A DNA stretch of 13,376 nt from Clostridiales bacterium (GTDB taxonomy: Bacteria; Bacillota; Clostridia; Christensenellales; JAISNN01), in assembly GCA_031289865.1 (NCBI GenBank), contig JAITOQ010000144.1, positions 1-13,376 of the forward strand, read 5' to 3'. The position numbers and the translations under genes were made by a program. Position 1 is the stretch's first letter. The number at the start of each line of letters is the position of its first letter. The notes under the pieces were generated by a model, which was given only the letters and a program-made list of their open reading frames with translations, was not told the origin of the DNA and ran no database searches. This document shows, one piece after another, positions 1 through 7,200 of the stretch.

Positions 1-289
1 CCGCACCGGTGATCATGTTTTTTACATAATCCGCGTGACCCGGGCAGTCGACGTGCGCATAGTGTCTCTTTAAGGTTTGATATTCGACGTGCGCGGTATT
101 GATAGTAATACCTCTTTCCTTTTCTTCCGGCGCTTTGTCGATTTCGTCATATCTCATGACTTTTGCCAAGCCCTTCGTAGCGCAATACATAGTGATTGCC
201 GCGGTAAGGGTCGTTTTGCCGTGGTCAACGTGACCGATGGTACCGATATTAACGTGTACCTTATCGCGTGAAAATTTTTCCTTTGCCAT
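1..289 (-). CDS. tuf: Elongation factor Tu, N-terminal part (cut by window edge)
   Basis: EF-Tu is the cytoplasmic GTPase that delivers aminoacyl-tRNA to the ribosomal A site. Ninety-six codons are visible before the left window edge; the rest of the gene, about 300 codons, lies outside. The G-domain motifs are clear: G1 GHVDHGKT at residues 19-26, switch I RGITI at 59-63, and G3 DCPGH at 81-85, including the catalytic-type histidine at 85. The start ATG at 289 is preceded by GGAGG with suitable spacing. The gene follows fusA by 164 bases on the same strand, the standard last place in a Gram-positive str operon. Nothing in the visible part departs from the family. Confidence 0.97.
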   Translation of the reverse strand, partial: MAKEKFSRDKVHVNIGTIGHVDHGKTTLTAAITMYCATKGLAKVMRYDEIDKAPEEKERGITINTAHVEYQTLKRHYAHVDCPGHADYVKNMITGA

Positions 290-330
290 TTTGTTTTCCT
301 CCAAACATTTAGAACGTAATGCTTTTTATT

Positions 331-359
331 ATTATAATATATTTTTCAATTTTTTTAAA
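331..359 (-). promoter_or_regulatory. Possible internal promoter for tuf
   Basis: On the minus strand a perfect -10 box TATAAT (331-336) lies 17 bases downstream of a weak -35 box TTTAAA (354-359), about 42 bases before the tuf start. The fusA-tuf spacer is very AT-rich, so a TATAAT by chance is possible. A separate tuf promoter within the str operon would fit the high demand for EF-Tu, but this is inference. Confidence 0.35.
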
Positions 360-453
360 GTATTTTTGATATGTTTTTTTCGGAATTTTAAGTTTTTTTC
401 ATAAATAATCCCGAAAACGGAGTTTTTTTAAGACGAACCGCCTTAGAAAGCCT

Positions 454-2535
454 CTAATTGTTGGTTTTTCCCTTCCCTATAACGGCTTCCGCAACGTTTC
501 TCGGTACGGGGCTGTAATGCGAGAAGAGCATAGTGAAGTTTGCGCGTCCCTGCGTCAGCGAGCGGAGTACGGTCGCGTAACCGAACATTTCCGACAGCGG
601 AACCTCCGAATCTATAATCTGCGTTCCGTTTCTCAGCTCCGTGCTTTTAATCGCGCCGCGCCGTCCCGTAAGACTGCCTACCGCCGCGCCGTAATATTCG
701 TCGGGGGTCGAGACCTCTACGGTCATGATAGGTTCGAGTAAGACGGGAGCCGCCGCCGCCGCCGCTTCTTTAAACGCCATAGAGCCCGCGATCTTAAACG
801 CCATTTCCGACGAGTCTACGTCATGATAGCTTCCGTCCACAAGGCGAACCTTAAAGTCGACGGTTTCGTATCCCGCAAGCACACCCGATTTGGACGCTTC
901 TACGATACCCGCGTTTATCGGGGAGATATATTCCTTAGGGACGACGCCGCCGACGATTTCGTCGACAAACTCATACCCCGCTCCCGCCTCACGCGGCGAA
1001 AGTATAATCACGCAGTGACCGTATTGTCCGCGCCCGCCCGATTGACGGATATATTTTCCCTCTTTTCTGATCTCTTTCGTGATGGTTTCGCGGTAAGCGA
1101 CTTGCGGCTGACCGACCTTGCACTCGACTTTAAATTCGCGGAGCAATCTGTCTACGATAATCTCAAGATGCAATTCGCCCATACCCGCTATGATGACCTG
1201 ACCCGTTTCTTGGTCAGTATTCGTCTTAAAGGTAGGGTCTTCTTCCGCAAGCTTAGCAAGCGCGATACCCATTTTTTCTTGACTGACCTTGGTCTTAGGC
1301 TCGATAGCGATACGAATAACGGGGTCGGGGAATTCCATACTCTCTAAGATGACTTGCCGCTTTTCGTCGCAAAGCGTGTCGCCCGTCGTCGTGTCTTTCA
1401 GTCCGACGATAGCGGCGATATCGCCCGCGTATATCTTATCGATATCTTGACGGTTGTTCGCGTGCATTCTTATCAAGCGTCCTACCCGTTCTTTTTTGCC
1501 TTTCGTCGTATTGTAGACGTAAGAGCCGCTGTCGAGCATTCCGCTGTAAACGCGGATAAACGCCAATTTTCCGACAAACGGATCCGTCATAATCTTAAAC
1601 GCAAGCGCGGCGAACGGTTCGTTGTCGGAGGAATGCACCACGGTCGGTTCGCCCGTACCGCTGAATTTTCCCTCGATCTGTTTGACGTCTAAAGGCGACG
1701 GCAGATAATCTACGACCGCGTCAAGCAGCTTTTGTACGCCCTTGTTTTTGTATGCGCTTCCGCAAAACACGGGTACGAGTTTCATCGAAACGACGGCTTT
1801 TCTGAGCGCGTTTCTGATATCTTCCTCCGGAATCGGCTTGCCGTCAAGGTACCTTTCCATGAGCGAATCGTCAAAGTCCGCTACCGCCTCCAAAACCTCC
1901 GTACGGAGCAATTCCGCTTCGTCCTTAAGCTCCGCGGGAATCTCGACGATATATTCTTCCTTTCCAAGGTCGTCGCTGTAGAGCGTGGCTTTCATGGTGA
2001 CGAGATCGATGATACCCTTAAAATCGCTTTCCTTTCCGATAGGGAGTTGGAGCGCGACCGCTTTTACATTAAAGCGGGTCTTAATCATCTTGACGACGTT
2101 AAAGAAATCCGCTCCGTTTATATCCATCTTGTTGACGAACGCGATACGCGGAACATGGTATTTGTCCGCTTGACGCCAAACCGCCTCAGATTGAGGCTCG
2201 ACCCCGCCGCGTGCGCAAAACAGAGCGACCGCTCCGTCCAAAATACGCAAGCTCCGCTCCACCTCGACGGTAAAGTCGACGTGACCGGGGGTGTCGATTA
2301 GGTTGATACGGTGTTCACGCCACTGCGTACTCGTCGCCGCGGAGGTGATAGTGATACCTCTCTCTTGTTCTTGTTCCATCCAATCCATGGTCGCGGCACC
2401 CTCGTGAACCTCGCCGATCTTGTGGACGCGCCCCGTATAAAACAGAATGCGTTCGCTCACGGTTGTTTTTCCCGCGTCAATGTGCGCCATAATGCCTATG
2501 TTTCTGGTTTTTTCTAACGTAAATTCTCTTGCCAT
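454..2535 (-). CDS. fusA: Elongation factor G
   Basis: EF-G is the ribosomal translocase: it hydrolyses GTP to move tRNAs and mRNA by one codon, and with ribosome recycling factor it splits post-termination ribosomes. The product has 693 residues, close to the usual length of about 692-704. GTPase motifs are intact: G1 AHIDAGKT at 17-24, RGITI at 59-63, DTPGH at 81-85 and NKMD at 135-138. The domain IV signature SGGRGQYGHC and the C-terminal elongation-factor fold regions (for example VDGSYHDVDSSEMAFK) are present, so this is the canonical EF-G. The start ATG at 2535 has AGGGGA a few bases upstream; the stop is TAG. The residue after NKMD is isoleucine where arginine or lysine is usual, a minor difference. 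The gene lies downstream of rpsG but is separated from it by an unusually long 331-base spacer carrying repeats and a terminator-like hairpin. Confidence 0.98.
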   Translation of the reverse strand: MAREFTLEKTRNIGIMAHIDAGKTTVSERILFYTGRVHKIGEVHEGAATMDWMEQEQERGITITSAATSTQWREHRINLIDTPGHVDFTVEVERSLRILDGAVALFCARGGVEPQSEAVWRQADKYHVPRIAFVNKMDINGADFFNVVKMIKTRFNVKAVALQLPIGKESDFKGIIDLVTMKATLYSDDLGKEEYIVEIPAELKDEAELLRTEVLEAVADFDDSLMERYLDGKPIPEEDIRNALRKAVVSMKLVPVFCGSAYKNKGVQKLLDAVVDYLPSPLDVKQIEGKFSGTGEPTVVHSSDNEPFAALAFKIMTDPFVGKLAFIRVYSGMLDSGSYVYNTTKGKKERVGRLIRMHANNRQDIDKIYAGDIAAIVGLKDTTTGDTLCDEKRQVILESMEFPDPVIRIAIEPKTKVSQEKMGIALAKLAEEDPTFKTNTDQETGQVIIAGMGELHLEIIVDRLLREFKVECKVGQPQVAYRETITKEIRKEGKYIRQSGGRGQYGHCVIILSPREAGAGYEFVDEIVGGVVPKEYISPINAGIVEASKSGVLAGYETVDFKVRLVDGSYHDVDSSEMAFKIAGSMAFKEAAAAAAPVLLEPIMTVEVSTPDEYYGAAVGSLTGRRGAIKSTELRNGTQIIDSEVPLSEMFGYATVLRSLTQGRANFTMLFSHYSPVPRNVAEAVIGKGKTNN

Positions 2536-2573
2536 TGTCTTTCCCCTGTCTTTTATTTTTGATAAGAGAGGTA

Positions 2574-2606
2574 CGAGAGAAAATTTTTGGGAAAAATTTT
2601 TTCTCG
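2574..2606. repeat. 15-bp AT-rich inverted repeat in the fusA leader
   Basis: Arms 2574-2588 and 2592-2606 are complementary over 15 positions, with one exception that is a G-U pair on the plus strand and a mismatch on the minus strand. The loop is GGG. Each arm starts with CGAGA at the outer end and finishes in an A-run then a T-run. It lies 39-71 bases upstream of the fusA start, so it would form a long hairpin in any fusA leader RNA without covering the ribosome binding site. It has no U-run suited to termination on the minus strand. Function unknown. Confidence 0.6.
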
Positions 2607-2680
2607 CGCTCTTTTCAAAAACTTTAACGCTTTATTTGTCTAATACAAATTTTTCTATTATTGTCCTTACTTATTACTTT

Positions 2681-2734
2681 AAAAAGTCGGTGTCTTTCTG
2701 AAGCGAATGCGAAGAATCTCAAACGATTTCTCCG
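2681..2734 (+). repeat. Short intergenic repeat (HSERSEES family), degenerate copy A
   Basis: This matches the repeat family found at 9112-9165, 9533-9582, 9685-9737 and 13242-13293: an A-run with GTC or GCC, then TGTC-TTCTGA, then GCGAAGAATCTCAAACG. This copy is the most degenerate (TGTCTTTCTGAAGCGAATGC). It lies between rpsG and fusA inside the str operon. The family is known to be widespread between genes in many bacterial phyla and to give spurious translated peptides; its function is not established. Confidence 0.75.
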
Positions 2735-2748
2735 AATCACATCTCAAT

Positions 2749-2777
2749 TATCCGCAATTCTGCATTCTGCATTAAAC
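2749..2777 (+). repeat. ATTCTGCATT intergenic repeat, copy A
   Basis: The segment reads ATCCGCAATTCTGCATTCTGCATTAAAC (as ATCCGCAATT then CTGCATT twice, then AAAC). The same string, in longer form, occurs at 9227-9289. At both sites it lies downstream (plus strand) of a copy of the HSERSEES repeat in the same relative orientation. Translations of such repeats produce well-known spurious peptides of the NSAFCILHSA type. Confidence 0.65.
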
Positions 2778-2780
2778 CGA

Positions 2781-2811
2781 AAAGATACAGAAAAGCGGGA
2801 GCAACCCCGCT
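2781..2811 (-). terminator. Terminator-like hairpin after rpsG
   Basis: On the minus strand AGCGGG (2811-2806), a six-base loop GTTGCT and CCCGCT (2799-2794) form a perfect 6-bp GC-rich stem, followed by TTTTCTGTATCTTTT. It starts 56 bases after the rpsG stop codon. The U-tract is interrupted, so efficiency may be partial. It would separate ybxF-rpsL-rpsG from fusA-tuf, or attenuate transcription between them. Confidence 0.5.
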
Positions 2812-2866
2812 ATTCAACGATAATACATGATTATCGGCAACTTTTCGGTAACTTAAACTCACTCCG

Positions 2867-3337
2867 TTATAATCTAAAATGAGCGAATGCTTTGTTGGCT
2901 TCCGCCATTCTATGCATTTCCTCTTTTTTCTTAAACGCACTCCCGTTGTTGTTAAAAGCGTCGAGCAATTCGCCCGCGACTCTCTGATCCATGTTCTTTT
3001 CGCCGCGTTTTCTTGCCGCGTTAACGAGCCAACGGATTGCGAGGGTTTGACGTCTTGCCGCCTTGACCTCAAGCGGAACTTGATAGGTCGCGCCGCCGAT
3101 ACGTCTTGCTTTGACTTCGAGAGCGGGCATGACGTTTTCGAGAGCTTTATTAAAGATGTCGAGCGGATTTTGGTTGACTTTTTCCTCCATGAGCTTAAAA
3201 GCGTCATAGACTATTCTTTGCGCCGTCCCTCTCTGTCCGTCGTACATCACTTGATTGATAAACTTTGTTACTATTTTGCTTTGATATATCGGGTCCGGTA
3301 AAACGTCGCGTTTCGGTACCCCTGCGCGTCTTGGCAT
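2867..3337 (-). CDS. rpsG: 30S ribosomal protein S7
   Basis: S7 is a primary assembly protein of the 30S head. It binds the 3' major domain of 16S rRNA and lies near the mRNA exit (E-site) channel. The product has 156 residues, the standard length. It starts MPRRAGVPKRDVLPDPIY and contains the conserved segments RRIGGATYQVPLEV and AIRWLVNAARKR. The ATG at 3337 is preceded by AAGGAG at good spacing. The gene follows rpsL by 73 bases, as expected for co-transcription. In other bacteria S7 represses its own operon by binding the rpsL-rpsG or rpsG leader RNA; no matching structure was identified here. Stop codon TAA, with the hairpin at 2794-2811 downstream. Confidence 0.98.
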   Translation of the reverse strand: MPRRAGVPKRDVLPDPIYQSKIVTKFINQVMYDGQRGTAQRIVYDAFKLMEEKVNQNPLDIFNKALENVMPALEVKARRIGGATYQVPLEVKAARRQTLAIRWLVNAARKRGEKNMDQRVAGELLDAFNNNGSAFKKKEEMHRMAEANKAFAHFRL

Positions 3338-3410
3338 TTTGTGTATCTCCTTAATTTAGGTTGAACTTTTTTTCACGTCCGAACGACATGTTGAAGTCGA
3401 TGATTAAAGG

Positions 3411-3812
3411 TTATTTCTTACCCTTAGTAGCCGCTTGTGCCGCGGCATTTTTGCCCGCGCCGTACTTGGATCTGGCTTGCTTGCGTTTTGCTACGCCCGC
3501 CGTATCCAAAGTGCCGCGAATGATATGGTAACGTACGCCCGGTAAATCTCTTACCCTGCCGCCTCTGATCAAGACCACGCTGTGTTCTTGAAGATTATGC
3601 CCGATACCCGGAATGTACATAGTACCTTCGGAGCCGTTCACAAGGCGCACTCTCGCGATTTTTCTGAGAGCGGAATTAGGCTTTTTAGGGGAAGTCGTCG
3701 TAACCGAAAGGCACACTCCGCGCTTTTGCGGACATGCGTCCATGATCGGAGCTTTGGATTTGGTAATCCTCCTGACTCTCCCTTGCCTTACCAATTGATT
3801 GATTGTCGGCAT
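3411..3812 (-). CDS. rpsL: 30S ribosomal protein S12
   Basis: S12 sits at the decoding centre of the 30S subunit and controls reading accuracy. The start was placed at the ATG at 3812, giving MPTINQLVRQGR and 133 residues. This start has GGAGG directly upstream and matches the family N-terminus, whereas an in-frame start 66 bases upstream adds unrelated sequence. The conserved loops are present: TTTSPKKPNSALRK with K43, and IRGGRVRDLPGVRYH. In the second loop residue 88 is arginine (codon AGA); lysine is usual there, and K88R is a known streptomycin-resistance substitution in Escherichia coli and Mycobacterium tuberculosis. The C-terminal tail, about 9 residues longer than in E. coli, is rich in Ala and Lys. 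It lies between ybxF (117 bases upstream) and rpsG. Confidence 0.98.
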   Translation of the reverse strand: MPTINQLVRQGRVRRITKSKAPIMDACPQKRGVCLSVTTTSPKKPNSALRKIARVRLVNGSEGTMYIPGIGHNLQEHSVVLIRGGRVRDLPGVRYHIIRGTLDTAGVAKRKQARSKYGAGKNAAAQAATKGKK

Positions 3813-3929
3813 TTGTTTCCTCCATAAAAAATTAGTGAATTCGGACGAGCAAACATTCAACCCTAAACGTTCGCTCAAGTTTTTTTGCCGTTAAGCATTT
3901 CGCAAGAAGACACTCTCAAAAAACAAGGT

Positions 3930-4190
3930 TCAGCATTCCTTATTCTCTTTAAGTATCCCCACTACGCTCGCGCCGACGTCTATCCCGCACAACGCGCCCA
4001 GCTCCCTCATCGACGGACCGTCGACTATACGAACTTTGCACCTTGCGGAAAGCGCGGCGAAGCGCAGACGAATCCGCTCTTCGGCGTCAAAGGCGACCAC
4101 GACACACACGACCGCGCCTTTTATTACACCCCTCTCCGTCTGTTTTAATCCGACAAGCTTTGAGGAGGCTTTTAGCAACTCTTTGTACAT
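3930..4190 (-). CDS. ybxF: L7Ae/YbxF-type kink-turn RNA-binding protein
   Basis: This small L7Ae-family protein (86 residues from this start) resembles Bacillus YbxF, which binds kink-turn RNA. The diagnostic segments are LVGLKQTERGVIKGAV near residues 12-27 and SMRELGALCGIDVGASVVGI near the C-terminus, both typical of the family. The position directly before rpsL matches YbxF in Bacillota. The ATG at 4190 gives an N-terminus of family length. A TTG at 4196, in frame, is an alternative and is closer to the weak GAAGGG at 4209-4214. Known members bind kink-turn RNAs in vitro, but their cellular role is unclear. In Bacillus rpoB and rpoC precede this gene; here a transporter gene does, and a strong promoter lies directly upstream. 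Confidence 0.87.
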   Translation of the reverse strand: MYKELLKASSKLVGLKQTERGVIKGAVVCVVVAFDAEERIRLRFAALSARCKVRIVDGPSMRELGALCGIDVGASVVGILKENKEC

Positions 4191-4233
4191 AACCAAATCG
4201 CATGGCTACCCTTCGATAACACACGCATTAGCC

Positions 4234-4262
4234 ATTTTAGCACTTTTTTCGCTTTCTGTCAA
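4234..4262 (-). promoter_or_regulatory. Sigma-A promoter of the str operon
   Basis: On the minus strand a perfect -35 box TTGACA (4257-4262) is followed by a 17-base spacer and TAAAAT (4234-4239), a five-of-six -10 box. Transcription should start near 4227, giving a short leader of about 35 nt before ybxF. The box lies only 23 bases after the stop codon of the upstream transporter gene, with no terminator between, so transporter read-through into the operon is possible. Confidence 0.85.
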
Positions 4263-4285
4263 ATGTTTTTTAATACTTTTTTGTG

Positions 4286-7200
4286 TTAATTCTTAAAGAA
4301 CTTCGCTTTGAGGGTCGTCCTCTCTATGTATTTATCGGTCAGCAGCAATATTTGCGGCAAAACGACGAGTACCATTGTTAAAGATGTGAGGGTTCCGCGC
4401 CACAAGAGGTGACCGATCGAGGAGACCGCGACGGAGGTTGAAACGCTTCCTATCGTTATTCCCGCGATAATCAAGACCAAACCCGACGTCATGATGGGTC
4501 CGATAGCCGATTTTAACGCGGCGGAAAGAGCCTCTAACTTCGGCTTTGTCTTTCGTTGATCGGTATACGCGCTCGACAGTATTATCCCGTAATCTATCGT
4601 CGCGCCCATCTGTATACAGCTCGCTATGATATACGCCATAAAAAACATAGGCGAATTTGTAACGGTATTAAAGGAAAAGGAAATCCAAACGGAGCCTTGT
4701 ATGACTATCATCAAGATAAACGGGATAAGCGCGGAGCGGTAAGCAATCATGACGACCAAAAGGATAAATAAGATAGAGATTATCGTCGTCAATATAATGT
4801 CCGACACAAACGCCGTACTTATCTCCTTTAAGCCCACGAGATTGCTTGCGAGATGAACTTCGCCCTCGCCGTACACGGCAGCCGCGGCGGCTTTTATCGT
4901 ATCGACAAAGGCAAAGCCTTCCTCCGATCCGTCCTTTACGTTGAGGACGAATATCAGCCGCGAATAGTTCGTTCCGTTAAACATGGTTTCGGCTATCGCC
5001 AATTGTTCCTTATACTCCCTAAGCATCTCCGTTTGTCCGTCGGACACAAACCCCGATATCAAAGGTCTGTTAAGCATAGAGAGCGTAAAATCCACTATCA
5101 CCGACGCTTTTACGGGGGTGTTTTCAAATCTGCCGAAATCCGTAAAATATTTTACATACACTTGCTCGACGAGGGACGCGTCAAATGCAAGCCCCGCGTC
5201 GCCTAACAAAAAGCTCAATTCCCCCGACACGACGCTCAGACAACCGTCTATGATGCTAAAAAGCCGTTCATAATCATAGGTCTCTTCTCCCGCATACACC
5301 GCGTAAAAATCATTCACCGCAAGGAGGAGCGCGTACAGATTCGGGGCTTGCCCCGCGTCCGATATTCCCGCAAGCGCGTTCGCCGCAATCCCCGCTATAA
5401 AGGCGTTGTAGAGGGGGTTTGACGGGCTGTCGTTTAACATCGTTTCCATATATAGGAGCATTTCCGACATTGTGTATTCTTGCGCGCCGCTTGCGACTGT
5501 TATCGGCGCAAGCTCGTTATATATCAAATACATGATATAGACGGCTTTTATTTCGTCCTCCGAAAGCTCTATACCGCTCATACCCGCCGCCGTCGTTAGC
5601 GCGTCCACAAACTCCGCAAGCTCCGACACGCTCATCGAAACGTCTTTTTGCGCGGTTATAGATTTGAGCAGTTCAAACGCGCCGTTAATAACCGCCGCGT
5701 CGCTGCCCAAAACGCTTGAAATGAGCTTGTTGTAACTTGCGCTTGTTTCGTCGGTCATTCCCTTTATATACGCGCCGAATTCCGAAAGGCTCATCACCTC
5801 TTCGCTCAAAAATGCCGCGTCGGGCGTTTCGCCGATAAAATACAAGATATACGCTTGTTTAATAAGCTCCGCGTCCAATCCGAATTTACCCGATATTTTT
5901 CCGAGTATACCCGCCGTATCCATATACGTACAGTCAGTCCCGTTTATAAAAGACTTGTACGCGTCGCATATATTGACGAGCGTATCGACATACGAAGCGT
6001 CCGTGTGAGCGGCAACCGCGGAGTTGTAAATATCCGCGTCGTAATAGTCCGCTTTTGACGGGTCGTTGTTTAACAAGTTTGCGGTGAACTCAAGGACGTC
6101 GGCGGTATTTGCGCTTGCCGCCATGAGGTTGTGCTGAGTGATCGGTTCTTTTTTACCCGTAGACGGGTTGTAATTTGTCGCGGGATTCTTTTCAAAGTTA
6201 TACAGCCGGTACAGCAGTAAGGTCGTCGGTTCGTCTATGCCTAAAAGGTCTAAAAGTCCGAACGTGTTTCCGTTTAAAAACGACCTCATATCCTTGTATG
6301 TATAATACGTCGAGCTGCCGAGCAGTTTCAAAGCGCTTGCCAACGTGTTCAAAATACTTGTTATCGTGCCGTTTGCGCCGAGCAGTATCGGTGCTTTTTC
6401 CATTAAGAAAACCGTGAAATCAACGGTACTGATATAAAGCCCTTCGACCCTTTTCTCAATATCAAAGTCCGCGTATTTTCCGAGTTGAGTCGTTTCGTCG
6501 TACCCGTTGTACTTCTCCGCATACAGCGCGTAAATGATATTGACGTGAGTCCGCGTCAGCGAAATCCCGCCGACGATATCCTTTACGTTTTGGCTGTTGA
6601 GCAAGTTAAAAAAACCTTCCGCGTCTTTATCCGACGGTAACGCTTCCGTCATAAAGTATTTTAAGAGGGACAAACTCTCTTTTTCGGTGTCGCCTATGAT
6701 GTCTCCCAAACCTATACTTCCCTCCCCGTCCAACAGCTTGAATACATATAGGAGGAATTTGTCAAAGGATATCTCATACGACGAATAATCCTTGTCAAAG
6801 GCATAATTGCCGTACAAAACCGCTATGTATTCCCTATAGCCCGAAACGTCAAAGCCCAAGGGCGCGCCGACTATGGAAAGGATCTCAAAAAGCCCCGCCG
6901 CATTAAACTTTGTATCCGTATTATTTACAAGCGCGTTGAGAGCTATGACGATATCTCTCGTGTCTTGATCCAAAATAGACAGATCGATTCCCGACTGTAT
7001 TTTTCCCGTCAAGAGGCTTTCAGTATAGTTTAAAAATTCTTTCAGCGTCAGCTTTCCGAACAAGGACGGATTTTCGTCGTAATACTTCATTCCGTAAAGC
7101 TGTGAGATATAATCCTTAAACGCGTAAGGGTCGATATCTATACCGTATTCCTTCACGTTCGCCAAAAGAGCCGTAAGCTCCGCAGCCGTCATTTTTGTGC

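Noticed and set aside
402..430. Terminator after fusA
   Set aside because: The CCGTTTTCGG stem has only four base pairs and lacks a proper U-tract on the minus strand; a T-run exists only on the plus strand, where there is no gene.
517..2301. Plus-strand open frames opposite fusA
   Set aside because: They are antisense shadows of a fully conserved EF-G gene and resemble no known protein.
2620..2690. fusA promoter in the rpsG-fusA spacer
   Set aside because: The best pairs (TTTAAA-17-TAATAG; AGGACA-16-TATTAG) each match the consensus poorly and are no better than expected in AT-rich DNA.
2737..3207. Minus-strand 156-codon frame overlapping rpsG
   Set aside because: It is an out-of-frame reading of rpsG, whose own frame matches S7 over its full length.
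3813..3878. Longer N-terminus for S12
   Set aside because: The extra 22 residues do not match the family; the ATG at 3812 has GGAGG upstream and gives the expected MPTINQLVRQ start.
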